From an uncultured Lachnospiraceae bacterium (GTDB lineage: Bacteria > Bacillota > Clostridia > Lachnospirales > Lachnospiraceae), in the NCBI GenBank assembly GCA_945868435.1, contig CAMBLG010000019.1:1-39588 (forward strand): 39,588 nt of DNA. Direction: 5' to 3'. Below are positions 32,123 through 39,465 of the stretch, piece by piece (within the stretch, counting starts at the first letter, position 1; each line of letters begins with the position of its first letter). Under the pieces are notes generated by a model, which saw only the letters and a list, made by a program, of their open reading frames with translations, searched no databases and was not told where the DNA came from. The position numbers and the translations under genes are program-made.

Positions 32123-32608
32123 CTATTCACAGCCAATGTCAATGATCTTCCACGCCTCCAACAGTCGTTCATAGGAAAAGACGGCATTGGCCGGGCTTGT
32201 AGAAGGAAGCTTTTCGATTTCCCGCTTTGTCTGTGGATAAATGTACTTCTGATACAGCTCGTAAGACTTCGCCCCATTGGCGTAAATCTTGCAAATGTCT
32301 GCCGCCTCCAGTATTCCGGAAATATCATTCGGCACAACATCCCGAATACTGGCATCGCTGGATCCGCTGATAGTACAGCTTGCAATCACATCCCACACCG
32401 CGATTCCATGACCTAATAGCAACGCCTTTTTCTCCGGAACATTCTGCGGTACAGGGCAGTCAAACACCCCTGCCACTACCCGCCAGAAACGGTTCTGGGG
32501 ATGCCCATAGAAAAACTGCTGTTCTCGGGATTTGACCGATGGAAATGAACCCAGGATCAATACTCTGGAATCCGAATTATAAACCGGTTCAATTGTGTGA
32601 ATTGGCAT
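32123..32608 (-). CDS. DNA-deoxyinosine glycosylase-like (uracil-DNA glycosylase superfamily)
   Basis: The 161-residue protein has the family start RVLILGSFPSVKSREQQFFY followed by GHPQNRFWRVVAGVFD, the segment GIAVWDVIASC and the motif KLPSTSPANA near 132-141. These fit the family annotated as DNA-deoxyinosine glycosylase (hypoxanthine/uracil repair by base removal). It lies alone between the ABC operon and the repeat array; start ATG at 32608 has no strong upstream ribosome site but GGAGAGA about 7 nt away. Confidence 0.88.
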   Translation of the reverse strand: MPIHTIEPVYNSDSRVLILGSFPSVKSREQQFFYGHPQNRFWRVVAGVFDCPVPQNVPEKKALLLGHGIAVWDVIASCTISGSSDASIRDVVPNDISGILEAADICKIYANGAKSYELYQKYIYPQTKREIEKLPSTSPANAVFSYERLLEAWKIIDIGCE

Positions 32609-32720
32609 TGCATTCTCTCCTCTCTCCGCCTACATTAAGTCCAACAATCTCCCATACATTCTACAACATGCTTCCGCACCGCACATCCCTTCGCCAATTT
32701 TTTCTCGAAATTTGGACTCC

Positions 32721-33036
32721 TCGGGTCTCTCAGAGCATTTCTGCTCCTAAGACCCGCGGTGGCTTCCTGGACCTGCTTTTTCTTCTTATTTTTTTCTATT
32801 TTCCTTCGCTCCCTCGGGTCTCTCAGAGCTTTTTTGCTTCTAAGACCCGCGGTGGCTTCCTGGACCTGCTTTTTCTTCTTATTTTTTCTATTTTCCTTCG
32901 CTCCCTCGGGTCTCTCAGAGCTTTTTTGCTTCTAAGACCCACGGCGGCTTCTTGAACCAGCTTTTTCTTCTTATTTTATCTATTTTTCTTCACTCCCTCG
33001 GGTCTCACGGAACATTTCTGCTCCTAAGACCCGCGC
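32721..33036. repeat. Tandem array of four ~92-bp hairpin units
   Basis: TCGGGTCTC begins near 32721, 32814, 32906 and 32998, so the period is 93, 92, 92 bp. Each unit carries an inverted repeat, outer CGGGTCT / AGACCCG with an inner AGC(A)/(T)GCT stem, and between units a pyrimidine-rich plus-strand stretch (GCTTTTTCTTCTTATTTT). The first and last units differ in the loop (ATTTCT versus TTTTTT), while the outer stem is kept. The frame shifts every unit, so it is not a coding repeat. It lies between the DNA glycosylase gene and the MFS gene. Confidence 0.9.
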
Positions 33037-33074
33037 TAACATGATTTGCGGTAAACAAACTGAATTATATAAGA

Positions 33075-34166
33075 TTAAGAAAAGAACCACCCCATAATTG
33101 GCGAGAGCACGATCATCACCACCGAAAATGCAAAGGAGCAGACCGACACCAGCGTGGCCCGCTGTTCTGACGGAATCATACTGTTCAGCAAAATATCCGT
33201 TCTCACCTCAAGAAAATCATCGGAAAAAGCCGCAAGAAATCCTCCTGCGCAGATTACGTAGGGATTCCCCGTAAAAAGCGTGAGAACTGCAACTATTATT
33301 CCGGTGATACTGAACATTACGATACTTTTATATTTTCTTCCTGTAAAAAGCGAGACTGCCTTGCCTCCAAAAGCGGCTCCCAGTCCCATGACAAACAGGG
33401 CAGGCCCCAAAAGCGCAGGCTTTAATCCGACCTCAGGCAGCTTTGCCTGAAGAAAGAAAAGCATCAGCGTCGCCACAGATCCAATGAGCGCATTGACAAA
33501 AATAATTCCTCTCGTTTTTCTGTTCTCCCGCAGGAAAGCAAAGCTATCCTTTACACAATTCTGAAGCTGAACCAGGATTGGATCCTCACACCGCTTTTCA
33601 TTTGCAGGAACCTCCGTCAAGCGATAAGCGAAAATCAGGGTCACAAGTCCCACTGCCAGATCAATGCCATAGGCAATCCGATACCCCAGAAAAAGTGCCA
33701 ATCCTGCGCACAAGGTCGCCGTTGAATTACTGATCCGGTACAGCATCATCTCTGTAGACGCAAACTTCTCGTACTGCGTCTCACGATCTGCTTTTTTCAA
33801 GCTGTCATAGGCCAGCGCTTCGCGGGTTCCTGATGAAAAATTGTAGCTCAAAGCAGAAAGTCCAATAGCCAGAGCCACCGTCCAAAAGGAATTGGATAAG
33901 ATCATAAATGTCCCTGAAATCAATGTCAGATACTGACTGATGATCATGGTTTTTCTTCTGCCGAACACATCCGCCACAACTCCGGACGGAATCTCAAAAC
34001 ACATGCTCACAACGTGGAATATGCTTTCCAATATTCCAATCTGAACAATGGAAAACCCCCGCAGCGCAAGAAGCGCCACCCAGGACGCTCCGGCAATCTG
34101 TAAACTGCCGATTGCCGTTATAAAATATAAGTTTCTAATCTGTTTTCTAACTTTAAATTTACGCAT
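33075..34166 (-). CDS. MFS efflux-type transporter
   Basis: The 363-residue protein has about ten to eleven membrane helices. MFS motif: SGVVADVFGRRKTMIISQY (residues about 57-75) between helices 2 and 3, and the matching loop GAAFGGKAVSLFTGRKYK in the second half. It is short for a 12-helix transporter (about 400 residues), so the ends may be incomplete but no frameshift is visible. Ribosome site AAGGAG 7 nt before ATG. The attenuator-like leader suggests an inducible drug-resistance function; substrate unknown. Confidence 0.9.
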   Translation of the reverse strand: MRKFKVRKQIRNLYFITAIGSLQIAGASWVALLALRGFSIVQIGILESIFHVVSMCFEIPSGVVADVFGRRKTMIISQYLTLISGTFMILSNSFWTVALAIGLSALSYNFSSGTREALAYDSLKKADRETQYEKFASTEMMLYRISNSTATLCAGLALFLGYRIAYGIDLAVGLVTLIFAYRLTEVPANEKRCEDPILVQLQNCVKDSFAFLRENRKTRGIIFVNALIGSVATLMLFFLQAKLPEVGLKPALLGPALFVMGLGAAFGGKAVSLFTGRKYKSIVMFSITGIIVAVLTLFTGNPYVICAGGFLAAFSDDFLEVRTDILLNSMIPSEQRATLVSVCSFAFSVVMIVLSPIMGWFFS

Positions 34167-34244
34167 AAAAAAATCTCCTTTTCAAATCTCATTACGGAAT
34201 CTGATCAGGAGATAGCGGTCTGTATGTCGGTTCAAAACGAACGG

Positions 34245-34331
34245 TTAACACCGAAAAAAGAGCGCACTATCCCCGTGAACGTTCAAAATGGCTCCTTTCA
34301 TAAGGTGAATGTTCACGGTTTTCCAGTTCAT
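34245..34331 (-). CDS. Leader peptide upstream of the MFS gene
   Basis: A 28-codon frame, MNWKTVNIHLMKGAILNVHG then DSALFFRC, with GGAAAGGAG about 10 nt before its ATG. An in-frame ATG eight codons earlier exists but swallows the ribosome site. It covers both arms of the inner hairpin and the 3' arm of the outer (terminator) hairpin. This is the form of a ribosome-sensing leader; the start is inferred. Confidence 0.6.
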   Translation of the reverse strand: MNWKTVNIHLMKGAILNVHGDSALFFRC

Positions 34332-34344
34332 TCGATATGCGCTC
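34254..34344 (-). terminator. Attenuator terminator with nested hairpins
   Basis: On the minus strand GAGCGCATATC (34334-34344) pairs with GATAGTGCGCTC (34260-34271) and six Ts follow (34254-34259). Within it CCGTGAACATTCA (34306-34318) pairs with TGAACGTTCACGG (34273-34285), one mismatch. The leader peptide is read through the whole structure. A terminator in the leader, about 90 nt before the MFS gene, implies attenuation. Confidence 0.75.
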
Positions 34345-34397
34345 CTTTCCTTCATAATCACATGCGCATTCGCGCGTGATATAATTCGCTTGCGCTC

Positions 34398-34426
34398 AGT
34401 ATATCATAGTATTTTCCTAAACACAA
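34398..34426 (-). promoter_or_regulatory. Promoter of the leader-MFS unit
   Basis: Minus strand TTGTGT (34421-34426), 17 bp, TATACT (34398-34403). Between it and the leader ATG is a further hairpin TCAC..GCGC / GCGCGTGA (34358-34380). Confidence 0.65.
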
Positions 34427-34485
34427 TCTTTTGTCAAAAGACTTTATATTTTATACCATATCTTCCAAATAATTTTATACACCTC

Positions 34486-35277
34486 TCAACTCGCCAGATC
34501 CCGACGCAGATACCCGACATACGCCATCACCACCGCGATTGCAAGTACCGCTGCGCCAATTGCGACCGCACCTGCGGAGAGTTCATTTCCTGCAAAAATC
34601 TGAGATGCATTGGCGTAAGAATAGGGCCCGATGTCGATATAATCCTCAAGGCTTGGAATCACACGCGCCATCAAGTCATAGAGATACAGAAAAAGCGCAA
34701 GTCCCAATCCCATACCCAGTTTATTTTTCTTACTCACCGCAGACACCGCAAAGCAGATGGCAGCAATCTCCAGATTCATTACAAGCTGCATTCCCATGAA
34801 TGTCATAAATTCCTGCCAGGGCACATCCTCCCCCAGAATGACAAACCCAAGTACATAGAGAACTCCACAAACCACTTGAAACAGCAGGATTGTCAATGAC
34901 AAAGACAATGCCTTTACCGTAACGGCTTTTCCACGGGAGATTGGCAGGGAATACAAGAACTCCCCGGTGTGACCGTCCTCCTCCTTTGACAGCATCACCG
35001 TCGCCACAATGGCGGCAAACATCCCGCCTCCCAGACCATGTATCGTTCCGATTTCCGTAGCGAAATATCCGGTCAGCGTTGCAAGGCTTAAGGTGCTCAT
35101 TCCAAATGCGTCCGCAAACGCGCCCATAGAAGAAAAGCTCTCTGCCATCTCCGCCATGCTCTCCTGCATCCCGGAATATAAGAGAATGCATGCCAGACCA
35201 AGACCGCCTACTACCAGACTCCAGATCAAAAGATTTTTTCGATTTTGTTTCATTTCATGTTGAAAAAGCGCTACCAT
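34486..35277 (-). CDS. ABC-2 type exporter permease
   Basis: The 263-residue membrane protein has about six helices, with the typical N-terminus FQHEMKQNRKNLLIWSLVVG, an external Gly/Ser segment (SFSSMGAFADAFGMSTLSLA) and the motif EEDGHTGEFLYSLPISRGKA of ABC-2/NatB-type permeases. ATG 35277 has AAAGGAGG 6 nt upstream. It is 53 bp after the ATPase gene. Together they form a two-component exporter. Confidence 0.88.
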   Translation of the reverse strand: MVALFQHEMKQNRKNLLIWSLVVGGLGLACILLYSGMQESMAEMAESFSSMGAFADAFGMSTLSLATLTGYFATEIGTIHGLGGGMFAAIVATVMLSKEEDGHTGEFLYSLPISRGKAVTVKALSLSLTILLFQVVCGVLYVLGFVILGEDVPWQEFMTFMGMQLVMNLEIAAICFAVSAVSKKNKLGMGLGLALFLYLYDLMARVIPSLEDYIDIGPYSYANASQIFAGNELSAGAVAIGAAVLAIAVVMAYVGYLRRDLAS

Positions 35278-35330
35278 AATTAACCTCCTTTTGCCAACGA
35301 ATTTCTCTTCTTTTCCAATCAATCCGCACG

Positions 35331-36158
35331 CTACTTTCCTTCGTAATAATGCATGAATACTTCATCAATGGACGGATCTTCAATGAGAATATCCGAGATG
35401 TCATGCCCGATCAGCTCATCCTTGATCTTATTGAGATCTCCTTTGTACAGATAGTCCAGATGCTCACCATCCCGCACCATTTTGATGCGTTTTGCGTTGC
35501 TCCTGGTTAGATTTTCCACCGTGTCCACGCACATCAGACGGCCTTCCTTCATAATGGCCACCCGGTCGCAGTAATTTTTCACCTCGGACAGCACATGGGT
35601 AGAAAGCAGGCAGGTTGCACCGGCCTTCACATATTCATCAATCAGTGAAAAAAACATGGTCTGCATCAGCGGGTCCAAACCACTGGTGGGCTCATCAAAG
35701 ATAAACAGCTGCGGCTTGTGCTGCATTGCGCAGACGATACTGACCTTTTTGCGGTTTCCCAAAGAAAGTTCACTGACTTTCTTAGTGACATCCACCTGTA
35801 GACGCTCGCATAAAGCTTCGCTCTCCTGCCGACAGTCCAGCTTTCTCATATCCGCCGCCAGACGGATCACCTCTTTTACCGTCATCCCCGGATAAAACAT
35901 GGCCTCCGACGGCATATAGCCGACCTCCCGAAGAATCTGCTCATGCTGCTTTACCGCGTCTTTTCCAAGGATCTGTATACTGCCCCTCTCATAGCGCAAA
36001 AAGCCCAACATGGACCGGATCGTGGTGGATTTCCCTGCTCCGTTGGGCCCGAGGAATCCCATCACTTCCCCTTTCCGAACCGAAAACGTGATGTCCTCCA
36101 CGCCACGATTTTTCCCATAATGCTTCGTCAAATTCTTTATTTCAATCACATGTTCCAT
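35331..36158 (-). CDS. ABC exporter ATP-binding protein
   Basis: The 275-residue ATPase has Walker A GPNGAGKS, Q-loop region EVGYMPSEAMFYPGMTV, signature LSLGNRKKVSIVCAM, Walker B LFIFDEPTSGLDP and switch STHVLSEV. The last about 70 residues (GEHLDYLYKGDLNKIKDELI) carry the C-terminal domain seen in exporter ATPases. Ribosome site GGGAGGA 7 nt before ATG 36158. It is separated from the LytTR-DUF3021 pair by a terminator. Confidence 0.94.
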   Translation of the reverse strand: MEHVIEIKNLTKHYGKNRGVEDITFSVRKGEVMGFLGPNGAGKSTTIRSMLGFLRYERGSIQILGKDAVKQHEQILREVGYMPSEAMFYPGMTVKEVIRLAADMRKLDCRQESEALCERLQVDVTKKVSELSLGNRKKVSIVCAMQHKPQLFIFDEPTSGLDPLMQTMFFSLIDEYVKAGATCLLSTHVLSEVKNYCDRVAIMKEGRLMCVDTVENLTRSNAKRIKMVRDGEHLDYLYKGDLNKIKDELIGHDISDILIEDPSIDEVFMHYYEGK

Positions 36159-36196
36159 TCCGTCGTCCTCCCTTTTCATTTACAATAACACGTATG

Positions 36197-36223
36197 AAAA
36201 AAGGGAGCAATATCGGCTCCCTT
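36197..36223 (-). terminator. Intrinsic terminator of the LytTR-DUF3021 genes
   Basis: Perfect 8-bp stem AAGGGAGC / GCTCCCTT (36201-36208 / 36216-36223) with 7-nt loop and six Ts on the minus strand (overlapping the stem base). Confidence 0.9.
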
Positions 36224-36255
36224 AAGTGACACTTTTTTTACCCTATGTTGCACAA

Positions 36256-36723
36256 CTATTCATTTTTATCTCTGGTTTTGAACATGCGCAGATCATCGTT
36301 CAACAGCTTATCGTCGATCCGTCTGCGGGTTCGGTATACAAAGAAGACGCAGACATAGAGGAAGATGACATACGCCGCAAAGACAAAGGTTGCCACCGGA
36401 TTACGATCCAGCCAGCCACACAGATAGGACAGTCCGGTATAGATTCCGGTACACAGCAGGACCGCAAACAGTTCTTTGGCTTTCAATGCATCCGCCTCAT
36501 CAAAGTTCCAGAGCACATACACCTGCAAATATCCCATGACATACGTGGAAAAAATCATCTCTGCCATGTGCCAGATGCTGGCGTCCGATCTGCCGCAGAT
36601 CAACCGGTATACGCAGTAAAAAAACAAAAGCGCATAAAAGTAAAGACATGCCTTGAATTCAATTCCGATCTCCTTGGTGAGATAACGCTCCCACAACGTG
36701 GGCTTATCACTTTTTTTACTCAT
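36256..36723 (-). CDS. DUF3021 family membrane protein
   Basis: The 155-residue protein has four membrane helices, for example CLYFYALLFFYCVYRLICG, MIFSTYVMGYLQVYVLW, LFAVLLCTGIYTGLSYLCG and VATFVFAAYVIFLYVCVFFV, then a basic tail, as in DUF3021. It is coupled (8-bp overlap) to the LytTR regulator, the usual pairing. The membrane partner likely modulates the regulator. ATG 36723 has GGAGG and GGAG nearby. Confidence 0.9.
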   Translation of the reverse strand: MSKKSDKPTLWERYLTKEIGIEFKACLYFYALLFFYCVYRLICGRSDASIWHMAEMIFSTYVMGYLQVYVLWNFDEADALKAKELFAVLLCTGIYTGLSYLCGWLDRNPVATFVFAAYVIFLYVCVFFVYRTRRRIDDKLLNDDLRMFKTRDKNE

Positions 36724-37183
36724 GCTCCCGCCTCCTCTCACAACTCTCCCAACTACGCAAAAGCCTCCGAAATTCCGATGCATAGGTTCTGGAAATTACA
36801 ATGTGTTCGCCGTTTTGCATCATGGCATCGATGCGGTTGGACGGCAGGCTTTTTAGCCTCTCCACCTTGTCGATGTTGACGATCATGGATTTGCTGCACC
36901 GGAAGAAGGAAATGTCCTTCAGCCGCTCTTCCACTCCGCTCAATGTCATGTCCAGACGAATGACTTTCTCCTTCGTGTAAGCAAAGGTCTTATCGTCCAC
37001 CGTCTCAATATACAGGACTTCCTCCGGCGCAAAAAGCACGGTTTCACCGTCCACCCTTCCGGGCAAACGCGTTTGTCCCCGATTCATAAATTGCAGGATG
37101 CGTTCCACCTCCGGTGTGAGTTCCCTGTAATTCAAGATCAGCTCATCCTCACCGTCCGTGATCCGATGTATGGAATACTTCAT
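36716..37183 (-). CDS. LytTR-family DNA-binding regulator
   Basis: The 155-residue protein has a short N-terminal region (about 1-45, an unassigned beta/helix part) and a LytTR domain (about 50-150) with LFAPEEVLYIETVDDKTFAY, FFRCSKSMIVNIDKVERLKS and the ending VISRTYASEFRRLL. No receiver domain, so it is the stand-alone type. ATG 37183 has GGAG 7 nt before it. It is followed by DUF3021 and preceded by the ParB-like gene with 13 bp between, so all three may share a transcript. Confidence 0.92.
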   Translation of the reverse strand: MKYSIHRITDGEDELILNYRELTPEVERILQFMNRGQTRLPGRVDGETVLFAPEEVLYIETVDDKTFAYTKEKVIRLDMTLSGVEERLKDISFFRCSKSMIVNIDKVERLKSLPSNRIDAMMQNGEHIVISRTYASEFRRLLRSWESCERRREHE

Positions 37184-37196
37184 GTCCACGCTCCAA

Positions 37197-37817
37197 TCAT
37201 TGTGCTCCTTTTTTGAAAAACTCCTCACAGAATTTGTTCCACTTGATCTCATATTCGTCATGAGGAAGTTCTTCCATATCGTACGGAGTTAAAATATTTC
37301 TTTTCACTGCTTCCTCAACAAATGGATAAATGTACTCTGCCTCTTCCACAAGAAATCCGCATATCTGCTTCAAGCCCCTGTCAATGGCAACCGACATTCT
37401 CGTATGTCCATCCAGAGAAATGTAACGCTCTCCATATGGGAGAAGCGGAATGATTACGTCCTTTTCTGTCGCGGTAAAAGACGCAACCGCACGCTTTTTG
37501 TCCCGATCCACATAAAATTGTGAGGGCTGAATATCTTCCAGATTTATTTGAAACTTATGTACATCCGGGAATTTCTGAATCAATGCACCTTTCTCATCAT
37601 AAAACTGCGTAATATGCTCCGCATAAAACCGAAACTCCTCGATGATCTGCTCATACAGTTCCGGCCGTTCTCCCCGCACCACAGCCTCATTGGCACCAAT
37701 GATCTCCACTTCATACGGGCTTTTCCCATCCACCAAAAAAGCGCCATGCTGTATTAATACGGTGGCGGAAAAGCGATCGTCGTCGTAGGAATTTATTCGT
37801 GTAATATCTACTTCCAT
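37197..37817 (-). CDS. ParB-like domain protein, function unknown
   Basis: The 206-residue protein has YISLDGHTRMSVAIDRGLKQ near 130-150, which resembles the ParB/Srx nuclease-like motif (DGHxR..A...G), preceded by IQPSQFYVDRDKKRAVASFT. It has no helix-turn-helix, so it is not a full segregation ParB. The N-terminal half (1-90) is beta-rich and unassigned. Ribosome site AAAGGGAG before ATG. It lies upstream of the LytTR-DUF3021 pair. It could be a small-molecule or nucleotide-dependent factor; this is open. Confidence 0.7.
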   Translation of the reverse strand: MEVDITRINSYDDDRFSATVLIQHGAFLVDGKSPYEVEIIGANEAVVRGERPELYEQIIEEFRFYAEHITQFYDEKGALIQKFPDVHKFQINLEDIQPSQFYVDRDKKRAVASFTATEKDVIIPLLPYGERYISLDGHTRMSVAIDRGLKQICGFLVEEAEYIYPFVEEAVKRNILTPYDMEELPHDEYEIKWNKFCEEFFKKGAQ

Positions 37818-37842
37818 AATTTCTCCCTTTTTCTCATTTATG

Positions 37843-37971
37843 CTAAATTTTTAACCGCTGAAAGTATTCAACGACTTTTATCCTTCGGACCTGATGCTTC
37901 GACCCTAAAGCCAGAAGCAGCTGGTTTATTTCTGCCCAACTTTGCTCATGAAATCCTCCTTGGGCAGAAAT
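37843..37971 (-). other. Hairpin with ribosome site and ATG in its loop; short frame-shifted ORF
   Basis: A perfect 12-bp inverted repeat ATTTCTGCCCAA / TTGGGCAGAAAT (37928-37939 / 37960-37971) encloses a 20-nt loop which on the minus strand holds GGAGG and an ATG (37947-37949). From that ATG only seven codons follow (MSKVGQK, stop at 37926). In the +1 frame an ORF ending at 37843 reads EQSWAEINQLLLALGSKH and on to VVEYFQRLKI. It may be a frameshifted small gene or a leader of the ParB-like gene. Not recognised. Confidence 0.4.
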
Positions 37972-38147
37972 ATGTCAGTAATCAGTGATAAATTTCTCGG
38001 TCCAAGAGAGGCAATTTGCATGAGTTTAGACTGATAAAAGAGGTGGTAACATAAAAAAATGTAATTACATCGGTCAATTTCAATTGTGTAAACGCACAAT
38101 TTAAGGATTCTATTATCTGCTATGATTTATTGTTAAATTCTTAGAAA

Positions 38148-38309
38148 ACCCTTATAAATACTAACTTTTCTGTATATGTGCTTTCCCTTATGTGTTCTCT
38201 TGTGCTATATCGTTTCACAAGGATTTACGAACCCTCATAAGGGCAAAAACAAGGGAAGCAAAATCACATAACACATTATAACACAATATGAATGGGCTGT
38301 GTGAACTGA
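38148..38309 (+). repeat. Imperfect direct repeat, left copy (about 160 bp)
   Basis: Begins AACCCTTATAAATACTAACT and ends GTGTGAACTGA; the right copy at 39302-39465 begins AACCCTTGAAAACACTAAGT and ends GGTGAACTGA. By eye about 65-70% of positions agree, with conserved patches CTTTCCCTT, AAGGG and TATAACAC. Both copies contain inverted GTGYTATA / TATAACAC. The pair frames the toxin-antitoxin genes. Confidence 0.65.
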
Positions 38310-38413
38310 ATGCCCTTGCAATAGACCATCCTATAGAATATGCTCGCCTATATCTGGACGGAGCTATGCAAATTTGGATAGATGCAGAGGACAGTTTGGA
38401 ATTAAGGAGATAA
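38288..38413 (+). CDS. Small ORF, DUF6061-like fragment (41 residues)
   Basis: The plus-strand frame reads MNGLCELNALAIDHPIEYAR and then LYLDGAMQIWIDAEDSLELR. The P-xEYARL-x-L-x-G-xM pattern resembles the C-terminal part of DUF6061 proteins found in mobile elements of gut Firmicutes. No ribosome site precedes the ATG; probably a remnant. Low certainty. Confidence 0.4.
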   Translation: MNGLCELNALAIDHPIEYARLYLDGAMQIWIDAEDSLELRR

Positions 38414-38544
38414 AAAGCGGAAAACATACTTTGATGCAAAGACTAAAATTCATTTGTTGAATTATATAGAATCAAGAGTGGATAATAATAAGGCTGTCGC
38501 ATCGTAAATATATATCATAAGCGAAAAAGAACCAAATTAAAATG

Positions 38545-38592
38545 CACATTCATTACAAATGCATTGATAATGTAATGAATGTGTGGTATTCT
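38545..38592 (+). promoter_or_regulatory. Promoter and operator of the toxin-antitoxin pair
   Basis: CACATTCATTACA (38545-38557) and TGTAATGAATGTG (38571-38583) form a perfect 13-bp inverted repeat with a 13-bp spacer. TTGATA (38564-38569), 17 bp, TATTCT (38587-38592) overlap it, so bound antitoxin would block transcription. The antitoxin ATG is 27 bp downstream. Confidence 0.8.
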
Positions 38593-38619
38593 GTAAGAAA
38601 GAAAATGGAGGTGGCGTAA

Positions 38620-38913
38620 ATGGCAAGTACAATTCAAGTAAGAGTGGATGATGATTTGAAAGCAAAATCAGATGAATTATTTAAAGATTTAGGTACAGAT
38701 ACAACAACTGCAATCCGTATGTTTTTGACACAGGCAATAGCTGTAAATGGATTTCCGTTTGAGATAAAAAGGGCAAGTGAAAATCCTTATAAGGCATTAT
38801 CAGAGGTTGAAATGCTTGAAAAGCTAGAGAAATCACGCGAACATGCAGCACAAGGAATGTATAAAGATGCTTATGATGTATCACGTGATATGAGGGCAAA
38901 GTATGGATTATAA
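38620..38913 (+). CDS. RelB/DinJ-family antitoxin
   Basis: The 97-residue protein begins with a ribbon-helix-helix (ASTIQVRVDDDLKAKSDELF, DLGTDTTTAIRMFLTQAIAV), then NGFPFEI, the hallmark end of the DinJ DNA-binding domain, and a charged helical tail that wraps the toxin. Ribosome site GGAGGTG 6 nt before ATG. It overlaps the toxin gene by 11 bp. Confidence 0.94.
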   Translation: MASTIQVRVDDDLKAKSDELFKDLGTDTTTAIRMFLTQAIAVNGFPFEIKRASENPYKALSEVEMLEKLEKSREHAAQGMYKDAYDVSRDMRAKYGL

Positions 38914-39217
38914 GGTGGTAGTAACAAAAGATGCTGAAGAGGATTTGGAACGCTTTATCAAGTATCTGATCTTTGAGAAAAAAAGCTTGCAGGCGGCAGA
39001 AAATGTGCTGAATGATTATGATGCGACAATCGAAAGCCTAAGACATGTGGCAGGAAGTTTGAAACTGTGTGATAATCCAAGATTGCATCAGTTAAAATAT
39101 CGTCGTATAAACTTTTTAAACCATAGAGATTTTATGTTATATCGCATTGAAGATGACGTGGTGATTATAGATAATATTTTTCATGAGTTACAGGATTATA
39201 AAAATAAAATGAATTAG
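38903..39217 (+). CDS. RelE/ParE-family toxin
   Basis: The 104-residue protein has VVVTKDAEEDLERFIKYLIF (helix 1), the RelE/ParE core ESLRHVAGSLKLCDNPRLHQ, then LKYRRINFLNHRDFMLYRIE with the conserved RDF-Y-I strand, and ends with VVIIDNIFHELQDYKNKM. Whether it is an mRNA interferase (RelE) or gyrase poison (ParE) cannot be told from sequence. Co-encoded with the DinJ-like antitoxin. Confidence 0.92.
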   Translation: MDYKVVVTKDAEEDLERFIKYLIFEKKSLQAAENVLNDYDATIESLRHVAGSLKLCDNPRLHQLKYRRINFLNHRDFMLYRIEDDVVIIDNIFHELQDYKNKMN

Positions 39218-39301
39218 TAGTTTAGAGATAAATTTGAATTGAGATTTCATATATTCCAAGGTCTCTAATAATTGTTATATTATATTATCACACATCTCAC
39301 T

Positions 39302-39465
39302 AACCCTTGAAAACACTAAGTTTGTCGCAAGTGAGCTTTTCCTTAGACTTTCCCTTGTGTTATATCTTCCCATATGGGTTTACAAACTTTGATAAGGGAA
39401 AAACCAAGGGCAAGAAAATTATATAAAACAGTATAACACATAATGAAACTGACACGGTGAACTGA
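39302..39465 (+). repeat. Imperfect direct repeat, right copy
   Basis: Right partner of the 38148-38309 repeat, starting 84 bp after the toxin stop. After GTGAACTGA the similarity ends; the last part of the window (39466-39588) shows nothing I can assign. Confidence 0.65.

Noticed and set aside
32539..32955. Plus-strand ORF through the tandem repeats with repeated Phe/Leu-rich segments
   Set aside because: Units of 92-93 bp break the frame each time, there is no ribosome site, and it runs over the DNA glycosylase gene in antisense.
32721..33036. CRISPR array
   Set aside because: Whole units of 92-93 bp repeat, not short repeats with unique spacers.
38215..38439. 74-residue minus-strand ORF
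   Set aside because: Overlaps the repeat and the plus-strand DUF6061-like frame, with no ribosome site or recognisable pattern.
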